A stretch of 64,000 nt of DNA from the NCBI GenBank assembly GCA_963681505.1, contig OY811979.1, positions 7,548,736 to 7,612,735 of the forward strand, in the 5' to 3' direction. The stretch's first letter is position 1, and each line of letters starts with the position of its first letter. The DNA is from Eunapius fragilis (Eukaryota > Porifera > Demospongiae > Spongillida > Spongillidae). Below are positions 56,757 to 64,000 of the stretch, piece by piece. A program made the position numbers and the translations under genes. The notes beneath the pieces are model-generated. The model saw only the letters and a list, made by a program, of their open reading frames with translations, had not been told where the DNA came from and did no database searches.

Positions 56757-58041
56757 CCCCCATCAATGAAGCAATCCCACCAGCCAAACTTTGAAATCTT
56801 GAGGATCCCCATTGGTGACCTAGATTTTTATACCACCTTTATTTCTCATAAGCATGGTTTGGCTAAACAACTCATGCTACAGATAGAAGAAGTTGGAGCA
56901 CTTGATCCTCAAGTAGCTTTAATGCTACTTCGCACTTGTAGTGGCTTTTGCAAACTATCTCATCTGGCTCGCGCTACTCCACCCTCGCTCTCCGTCAATG
57001 CTCTGGAGCTTTTTGACCAGGATGTTAGATGTTGTCTGTCTCAGAGTACTTCGGTAGACTTGACTGATGTATCATGGAATCAGGCCCAGCTAAGTTTGAG
57101 TAGAGGTGGTTTGGGTATGCGCTCTCTCATGCTTCATGCTCCAGCTGCTTACATTGCCTCCGTTTGTTCATCCGGCTATGGCCTCCAGTCTCTTACCCAC
57201 CTCACCCATGCTGTGGAGATGTTCAATGTATGTGTAGCACAAGCTGATAAGATTTCGTTGGACTCCCTCGCATCTTCCAACATAAATCAAAAGATCCTGT
57301 CATCCAAACTAGATGATTATCAACTTCAGGGCATATTTAACAGGTCCTCAGTCACTGATAGGGCACGCCTATTATCCATCTCTGCCCCTCATTCCTCTGC
57401 TTGGCTTTCGGTTGTGCCATCAGAAGGCCTTGGGCTCCATTTCGAACCAAATCAATACAATGTAGCCCTTAAATGGTGGCTAGGTTTAGACACATCATGT
57501 GGCTCTAGTTGTGCATTCTGCCCAGATTCTATTCCTGGATCCTCTAGGCCACCATGCGTCCACGTGCAAACGAGGGGGAGACGCAGTTCATCGCCATAAC
57601 CTGCTGCGAGATGTGTTTGCAGATTCCTGCCGCCTGGCTCACCTTCCTGTCAAGCTCGAAGTAAATAATAATTTAACTCCAGACCATGACCACAGTAGAC
57701 CCGCAGATATCCTTGTCCACAATTGGTCACTGGGCAAGCCTGCAGCCTTTGACTTCTGTGTGACCTCTCCGCTAAACTCACTTATCCTTTCGGAAGCGGG
57801 AGTGTCTTCAGGAGTGGCGGCTCAGGCCTCAGAGATAAGAAAACACATCAGTAATGATGCTAAATGTGGGGAATTTGGTTGGGTGTGCATCCCTTTGGTT
57901 GTCGAGACGTACGGAGCATGGGGTCAAGAGGCAGTTAAAACTTTTGCGCAGTTTGTATCCAGGCTGGCAATTGCATGCTCCAAGCCTAAATCAGTCGTCA
58001 TCAATGAGATTTACGGAAGGCTTAACAGTTACACTGAATAA
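56757..58041 (+). pseudogene. R2-like retroelement B, part 2: RT thumb, CCHC motif and endonuclease
   Basis: The frame 56766-57599 continues the RT C-terminus (ILRIPIGDLDFYTTFISHKH, QAQLSLSRGGLGMRSLMLHA) and the first Cys pair CAFC. A frameshift near 57535 leads to the frame ending at 58041, with GHHASTCKRGGDAVHRHNLL (the His and Cys of the CCHC motif), RPADILVHNWSLGKPAAFDF (endonuclease region) and KSVVINEIYGRLN at the end. The protein is clearly related to retroelement A but diverged. Dead because of two frameshifts and the insertion. Confidence 0.8.
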
Positions 58042-58084
58042 CAATAAAATAAGCATCACTGTCCTCAAAAACAAGGCAATCTTT

Positions 58085-58409
58085 GCTCGCAAAAGTGCAC
58101 AGAACTGAGATAGCATTACCTCTGTACGGCTACAGCGAGGTGTTGAAGTAAATATGGAAAAGACTTCACTTCCCCTGACACCTTACAAACACGACAAGCA
58201 AGATCCTTTAGGAATGAAAGAGTCCGTTTTCCAAACACACCCGATGTTACTATGACAACTGGAGCAAACAGATACATATTGGGGTCCATATTTGAGTATT
58301 TGTCGGATTTCCGTTTCTCAGCTTGGTCAGCCACTGCCCCTGCCTCCTGTAACGCAACTCTGCTATAAGAGGAGCATAGGTGTCGACACATGTTGAATAG
58401 TGATTTCAT
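58085..58409 (-). pseudogene. Inverted scrap of a third R2-like retroelement (C-terminus)
   Basis: The minus strand reads AGAVADQAEKRKSDKYSNMD, VVIVTSGVFGKRTLSFLKDL and SFPYLLQHLAVAVQR. These match AGAVASQAEDRKKIKYSYL, AYETSGVVGPLSQIFLKEL and SYSYLLQRLSVAVQR in retroelement A. After QR a two-base loss shifts the frame, and GNAISVL continues to about 58085. 5'-truncated copies are usual for non-LTR elements. Confidence 0.75.
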
Positions 58410-58639
58410 TTTGTTTATGTTATTGGTACATGCTACTGTTTAATTATTATTCATGATTCTTTTTTTAACACGTAAACTTTTATTATTATTATTATTGATA
58501 CAGTACAAGCATATAAATTAATACATGACACAGACACATGATACGCTATTAAAAAATAATGGTAATAATAATTTTTATATAATGTACAAATTGTCCTTGT
58601 CCTAGATGGTGGCTGCGTCCTCACCAGCCTCCTCTCCTG
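58410..58639. other. AT-rich interval with an ATT microsatellite
   Basis: TTATTATTATTATTATTG near 58480. No gene seen. Confidence 0.6.
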
Positions 58640-58815
58640 CCAGGTTCTGACCATGTGGTGTGCAAGGGTGTCAGCAGCTGCCATGCTGGCCAGGGGGGCA
58701 GTGCTGGTGGTGGTAGTGGCAGGGGCAGTGCTACTGCCTCTGCTGGTGATGGGGGAGCCGTGCAGCAAGTGGTGGTAGCGGTGGGGGCAGTGCAGCAAGT
58801 GGCGATAGCACTGTT
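58640..58815. repeat. GC-rich minisatellite, short block
   Basis: Irregular repeats of GGTGGTAGTGGCAGGGGCAG and GTGCTGCTGCCTCTGCTGG. Frames through it read Gly/Ser/Ala on the plus strand and Pro/Ala on the minus strand; neither has a convincing start or conserved part. Confidence 0.8.
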
Positions 58816-58821
58816 GGATGT

Positions 58822-59395
58822 GGGTTCGTACAAGGAATAGCTATATGGGAGAAGGATATGGTTGCAGTAATTCACCTAGTACTCAGCCATCGCAACTGCA
58901 ATTAAATTCTACAGTTGCGTGCACAGGCAGGCAGCCTTACATGTAATGCACAGCATTTTGTACATCAGATTAACATCAATGGCACCCCAATATTCTATAA
59001 ACAGGTCACGAAGGAGAAAGGATTACTGTACACACAGTTGGTCACCATCCATGTGAAGTGAATGGTTTTGTGCAAGATCCCTTACATGCATGCATGCAGG
59101 TGTGTGGTTTGCATGCACATCTTCCCATAGCTTTTTAATGCTAGTACAATACAACATGCCCATGACATACCTTTGGGTGGTAGTGGTAGTTCTGTGCAAT
59201 ACTGCCACCTCTTGGTAGCATGTTTATCGAATCAGACAGTGGGGTCATTCCAATGCCAACTCCTTTTAGATGCCTTAATGGCAGCTGAATAGAACTCGTA
59301 TTTCTGCCTTTTAGCAGCACAGATCTCCTCGAGGTCCTCTGCATTTTTGCGGATCGCTCAGAGTCAATATATGTGTTGTAACTGTCGCATACAGA
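58822..59395. repeat. Segment D, copy 1 (roughly 550 bp)
   Basis: It shares in order GTACAAGGAATAGCTATATG, CAGCATTTTGTACATCAGAT, TCAATGGCACCC, CTGTACACACAGTTG, CCATGACATACCTTTG, GGTAGTGGTAGTTCTGTG and CTCCTCGAG with 60168-60690. The copies are roughly 80-85% identical by eye with several indels. Confidence 0.8.
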
Positions 59396-59404
59396 GGCCT
59401 TCTT

Positions 59405-60055
59405 TTTGGTGGCAGGGGCAGTGCTGCTGTTGCTTCTGCTAGTGGTGGGGGCAACATAGCTAGTGGTGGTAGCAGCGGGGGCAGTGCTGCTGCTGCTTCT
59501 GCTGGTGGTGGGGGAAGCGCAGTTAGTGGTGATAGCAGTGGAAGCAGTGCTTCTGCTGTGGTGGGGGCAGTGTAGCTAGTGGTGGTAGCAGCGGGGCAGT
59601 GCTGCTGCTGCTTCTGCTGGTGGTGGGAAAAGTGCAGCTAGTGGTGGTAGCAGTGGAAGCAGTGCTTCTGCTGATTCTGCTGCTGGTGGGAGTGGGGGGC
59701 AGAGCAGCTAGTGCTGGTGGCAAGGGCAATGCTGTTGCTGCTTCTGCTGGTGGTGAGGCAGCACAGCTAGTGCTAGTGGTGGTAGTGGTGGGAGCAGTGC
59801 TGCTGATGGTTGGGTGTAGGGGGCAGCACAGCTAGGGCTGATGGCGGGGGCAGTGCTCTTTCTGCTGGTTGTGGGGGTAGGATACAGTGCAGCTAGTGGT
59901 GGTAGTGGCGGGGGCAGTGCTGCTGATGCTTCTGCTGGTGGTGGTAGCGGCAGGCGTAGTGTTACTGCGGCTTCTGCTGGTAGTGGGGGCAGTGCAGCTA
60001 GTGGTGGTAGCGGTGGGTGGATTGTTGCTGCTACTGGTGGTGGGAGACAGATCTT
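59405..60055. repeat. GC-rich minisatellite, long block
   Basis: At least ten irregular units built on GGGGCAGTGCTGCTG, CTTCTGCTGGTGGTGGG and CAGCTAGTGGTGGTAGC. It is the same repeat as 58640-58815. G/C strand asymmetry is strong (purine-rich plus strand). Confidence 0.85.
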
Positions 60056-60167
60056 GTAACAACCTTTTGAGCTAGCAATTACAAAGGGCATCATTTACTT
60101 CACATAGAAACTCACTATCCCTAAGAATAGCTTTTTCAAGACCACCATTATGTACCCCATTAGTGCA

Positions 60168-60690
60168 AGAGATTTGGGTTCATACAAGGAGTAGCTATAT
60201 GGTTGCAGTAATTTTCATTTCAAGGGTTGAGTGCAACTGCAATTAAACTCATACACAGCTGCAGGCATATACATGTACAGCATTTTGTACATCAGATACG
60301 GAAGCCTTTTTGTCATCAGATTAACGTCAATGGCACCCTAATATTTAACAGACAGGTCACAAAGAGAAAGGACTACTGTACACACAGTTGGGTCACCATG
60401 CATGCTTTACATGTGAAATGAACGGTTTTGTGCAAGATCCTTTTCATGTTCACATGCCCATGACATACCTTTGCATGGTAGTGGTAGTTCTGTGACCCCT
60501 GCGATGGCGCCACAGCTCGGCAGCACGTTTAGCCAATCAGACAGTGAGGTCATTCAATACCGACTTCTTAATGGCAGCTGAATTGTCTTCGTATTTCTGC
60601 CTTTAAGAGCGCAGTTCTCCTCGAGTCCTCTGACTTTCAGCAGATCGCTTAGATTCAATATCTGCGTTGTAGCTGTCGCGCGTACAGAAG
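60168..60690. repeat. Segment D, copy 2
   Basis: Direct repeat of 58822-59395 on the other side of the long minisatellite. Immediately beyond it lies the SYKADPEKK-repeat remnant; copy 1 ends with a short related piece (ACAGAGGCCTTCTTTTTGG near 59390), so the duplicated unit once reached into that gene. Confidence 0.8.
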
Positions 60691-60693
60691 CCT

Positions 60694-60853
60694 TCATTTT
60701 AGGTCGGCCTTGTGTACAGAGGCCTTCTTTTCGGGATTGGCCTTGTAGCTATCATGTGCCGAAGCCTTCTTTTCGGGATCGGCCTTGTAGCTGTGATGTA
60801 CAGAAGCCTTCTTCTTTTTGGTACTTGAAAGCTTCAGCTTACTCTCAACCTCG
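60694..60853 (-). pseudogene. Remnant of a gene with SYKADPEKKAS repeats
   Basis: The minus strand reads VESKLKLSSTKKKKASVHHS and then YKADPEKKASAHDSYKANP and EKKASVHKADLK before TGA 60694-60696. The roughly 13-residue unit [D/H]SYKA[D/N]PEKKAS is of a kind I recall from repeat-bearing proteins of sponge and coral genomes, often associated with mobile helicase-type genes. Only three units remain. No start or domain is visible, so the parent gene is not identified. Confidence 0.5.
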
Positions 60854-61092
60854 GGGTCGTCTCAGTGCAAAATCCTACCATACAGTGTTGCTGAACAGCC
60901 TCGTTGTGTACGCTGCTTGGATTATTAGAACAATTCCAAATTACGTCATTGCATCCAACATCCCATAGTTTGCTCTTTGCTCTTGCGCTAAAAAGTGCGG
61001 GGCGCACACGGGTGCCTGGCACATAAGAACTGAACCAAAACAACGTGCACACCCACCTCCTTTGGCATCAAGAACACCTCTGAAAGGGCCAT

Positions 61093-61266
61093 CTAATAGT
61101 TGCCTTCGGTCAGAGCTATGAGCGCAGAGATGTACACGGTCCTGTGCTGGTGGTAAGCAGCTATGTTGTCCCTGTGCACTCTGGCCAAGCCCACCTCTCC
61201 TAGGGCCTTTGCAACGCTCAACGCTTCAATGCTGCAGCATATCAGCTGGGTAATGTCAAAGTGTTA
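61093..61266 (-). pseudogene. Short coding-like fragment upstream of the SYKADPEKK remnant
   Basis: A 56-codon open stretch without ATG includes ICCSIEALSVAKALGEVGLA and RVHRDNIAAYHQHRTVYISA. It looks protein-like and lies on the same strand as the repeat remnant, so it may be another piece of that gene. An acceptor-like TTACCCAG precedes the CTGATATGC. Family not recognised. Confidence 0.35.
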
Positions 61267-61269
61267 GTG

Positions 61270-63110
61270 TACAATGCATGCACGACTTGGGCCACTTATA
61301 GAGCCTGCATGGTACCAAAATCATAGCTGTAAAACAGCACAGATATATACTTTTAACGGTATCAGAGAAGCTAAGACATTTGATGGACATCAATTACAAC
61401 TGGCAACAAATAATACGGATGGCACAAGGCTTACTAAAGAACTAACCTATGTACAGAGAACACTGTATGTAAAATACGAAAGGCATCTTACAGAGTCTTT
61501 TTCCTTTCACTAACAGAGTGCTGCTATGTTGTTGAGTTAAGTACAGTGTTTCACCATATTCAGTGTACTAGCTCACTTGGCACTTGGCACAGAGCAGTGT
61601 CTTAATCTCATCAGTTACACATTGATGATCAAAATGACTAAAACATTTACTGTGACGCAGATCACCAGCAAAGAGATGGTAGAAGACGAGTTTTGTCGAT
61701 ATATAATGGCAGAACCCACCAATTGGCGTGTAAACAATGTCATGGACTGGGGGAGCAGTAATAAAGGAAATTTTCAGAATATAGCAAAGATGGCACTAGA
61801 ATATTCAGCTGTTTGAGCATCAAGTGCACCTTCTGAATGTATTTTTTTTCCCAATTGAAGCTAATCCTTGACAGAAAGAGGTGGAGAATTGATGCAGACA
61901 GGCGAGAAAGGATTTTGCTTTTACGATGCAACAAGAACTTCAGTTCCTAATTCCCATCCTCAACTCCTTAGTTCTCTTTAGGCTGTTTCCAATATGTCCA
62001 TGTATATTCATTCGTTCATTGAATCATTGCTATATATTGCATCTGGTATCATCTAAAGGAATTAGCATAAAGCTGCATCTATACACATACCGATGTGCAA
62101 ATTGTGACCAGCAGTGCATGCAGTTACATATGCTGCCAATACAGAAATATACATATGCAAGTTTGACTTTAACCGACTAAGACTGTCTGCCGTGACGGCT
62201 AAGTATGAACTGGCAGTTTTTGACGGTCCAAAACTAACCGTGACGGTGCCACATAGGTTTCAAATGGCCTGCCCGTGATCGTGACCGTACTGAACTGGTC
62301 ATGGTTATCTCTAGCCATGACCGTGACCACCAGAGGTCTATTCCAGTCAACTGGCTGTCCATGACTTCCACCAATTGGTCTTGCAAGTGGGATCCCAAAT
62401 ACAACTGGGGGAGTAGAATACCCCACTACCACTACAGATCGGCCTATACTTAAACGTTAAATACGACTGAATAGTGCTGCCTATTATTGGGTTGTAAAGA
62501 TGGTAACGCCCAAGTCCCACAGAGATTCAGCACCGCTAGTAAAGATGCAGCAGTCCTCTGAAGTTGCAACTATAAATCAAGGCTGGGGGGTGAGGCTCTG
62601 GCCTCCCCGGTCATTGCTGGGCAATAAATGTTATTTTAACATGATGTAGCACAAAAAATTGTAGTACAGCCTCCAGGTCATGAGAACTTGTGTCTGCACC
62701 CACACTATTAATGATGTGAAACAAGTTGCAGATTAAAATGGAAACGCAATAGCTCCTGAAAGAGCCACACCCACTCTATGAACTCGTGCTGGGCCAATAA
62801 TTCTTGCCATCCCCTGACCCTGGAAATGCTCCAACCTGTTCTATGCAGACTCTTTATCTGCCACACCTTCAGGCTTGTCACCCACAATGGAGTATTTAAC
62901 TGGTACATCTTACACATGCATGTAAAAAAGCTGCACACAGGCTAAGTATCAGAAAGCCACATATGCAATGCATGCAATGAAGTGAAACTGTACTTTGATT
63001 GACGATAAATGCGAGTTTGCAAGTTTGTGATACAAGAACAATGCACAATAACATTAAATCAGGACAAAGAAAAGGTAGTTTTATGAAAGTGCTGCTGCTA
63101 AGTGATACAA
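61270..63110. other. No confident gene
   Basis: AT-rich sequence with scattered short frames, none of which I recognise. At 62297-62325 there is a short hairpin-forming inverted repeat, GGTCATGG...CCATGACC, within a stretch of repeated ACCGTGAC motifs (62190-62330). Confidence 0.5.
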
Positions 63111-63113
63111 AGC

Positions 63114-64000
63114 TTAGAAAGCATCAATTGGTTGGCATCGATCTACGAATGACTTCCACAGGTTAAGCATGCCGCTAGAGTCTCTGCCATAAATCCATTC
63201 TCGCTTGATGTTGTTAAATCTGATGGCAGCTGTGGCAAAAAACTTGAGGACATCCTTCCCACTACATCCAACTCTAAACTCGTGCACATGGAATACAGTA
63301 TCAGGAAGGAAGCAGTGCGGGCATGTACCCGGAATTGTTAGGCTTACTGGGTAGCTGGGACAATCGCTGGATTCATGCTGGCCTTGAAGGCATCTATAAC
63401 ACAGCCCACGAACAGTGGGGCACTTGGCGGCCTTGAGTCAACATTTGACCTTTTGAAATGAAGCAAACAATGCAGTTCTTCTCAAACATCATAAGGAAAT
63501 GCTTCAACTGTTGCCCGAGGTGACGTTCAGTGCTGACCAGAATGTGTGCATGGGTCATGTATATTGCTTTACCAGCCTCAAGCTCTTCGTCAAATGATAA
63601 GAAAAGCTCTTCATCAAAAGATCATATTCCATCACGGCTTGCAGTGCCAATCCCTCTTGACCTTTGAGGTGCTTCAGCTTGCACTCTTCTTTTCTTTTGT
63701 TAAACAGAAGGCTTTCCATCGCGACCAGCTCGTCCACACTGCTAACTATATTCTTCGAGTACGGTAGTCCAAACAAAGTCACGTCCCAAACATTAGGGTA
63801 GTCAATCCCTATACCAAAAGCACTCGTTGCTACCATCAAGGAAAAGAAACCAAGCGAGATTCCGTGAGTAGTGGCGAGCAAAAGTGGATGTAGACTATGG
63901 AATCCCGCCTTCAGGGGCAGGTTGAAATGGAAAACCAAAGAGGGTAACAGGCCCGTAGATAAAATCGATGATTTCGTAGTTCTTGGAGCAGAACTATTTG
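63114..64000 (-). pseudogene. RecQ-like helicase C-terminal half, decayed, running off the window edge
   Basis: The upstream piece (63555-64000, open to the window end) has VATSAFGIGIDYPNVWDVTL, a RecQ-type motif V with GIGIDYPNV. The expected motif VI with GRAGRDG is not seen. After a stop the minus strand resumes near 63480 with KNCIVCFISKG, then a one-base shift, then KCPTVRGLCYRCLQGQHESS, CPHCFLPDTVFHVHEF, GKDVLKFFATAAIRFNNIKR and a stop at 63114-63116. The Cys-rich tail resembles those of multi-copy RecQ-like genes in sponges, from memory. RecQ enzymes unwind DNA 3' to 5'. With missing motif VI and frameshifts this copy is probably dead. Confidence 0.6.

Noticed and set aside
58708..60094. 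Pro/Ala-rich and Gly/Ser/Ala-rich frames of up to 128 residues
   Set aside because: They follow the minisatellite composition in several frames on both strands and have no unique sequence.

Overview
The window is eukaryotic, almost certainly from an invertebrate animal. It is AT-rich and packed with transposable elements (Ty3/gypsy, BEL/Pao, non-LTR elements with a restriction-like endonuclease, a hAT element), has long low-complexity tracts, and contains two runs of exactly 200 N that look like scaffolder placeholders. Several recognisable fragments (the protein at the left edge, repeats of the type SYKADPEKK, RecQ-like helicase pieces) are of kinds I associate with sponge and cnidarian genomes. 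A sponge is my best guess, with low confidence. There is no prokaryotic gene organisation and I see no tRNA or rRNA gene.

Layout. 1-2462: an 817-residue open reading frame of an uncharacterised, probably transposon-related family, with a 75-bp repeat inside the coding region. 3500-6995: a decayed Ty3/gypsy element on the minus strand. 7000-10890: mostly non-coding, with an interspersed repeat (here 'X'), a roughly 260-bp tandem duplication and two scraps of reverse-transcriptase elements. 10891-14056: a 1.48-kb segment present twice, one copy on each side of a 200-N gap, which is most likely an unmerged contig overlap.

14385-51157 is the core of the window. It is an array of eight units of one repeat (here 'U') in strictly alternating orientation, making three complete giant palindromic ('foldback-like') elements and two partial ones: a remnant at 14385-15525, FB1 15526-23573, FB2 23575-39840, FB3 39847-47853 and FB4 47869-51157. 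Unit tips read GGTCCGTGTACTTTTAGAGC. Each arm carries an array of a 44-bp subrepeat, a GT microsatellite and fragments of a TRIM-like RING/B-box reading frame. The two arms of one element share private variants, so they evolve in concert. A hAT transposon (28261-35000) sits in the centre of FB2, and inside it sits an intact Ty3/gypsy element (28561-33551) with identical 113-bp LTRs, a 4-bp target duplication and one uninterrupted Gag-Pol frame. This is the only element in the window that looks potentially active.

51158-58409 is a retroelement cluster: the 5' end of a BEL/Pao element inserted into FB4, a 200-N gap, the 3' half of one R2-like non-LTR element ending in a poly(A) tail, a second such element broken by two frameshifts and an 818-bp MITE-like insertion, and an inverted scrap of a third. 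58450-60700 holds a GC-rich minisatellite flanked by two direct copies of a roughly 550-bp segment. 60690-64000 carries minus-strand remnants of a gene with SYKADPEKK repeats and of a RecQ-like helicase. I see no confident intact host gene; the window records layered transposition and palindrome formation.
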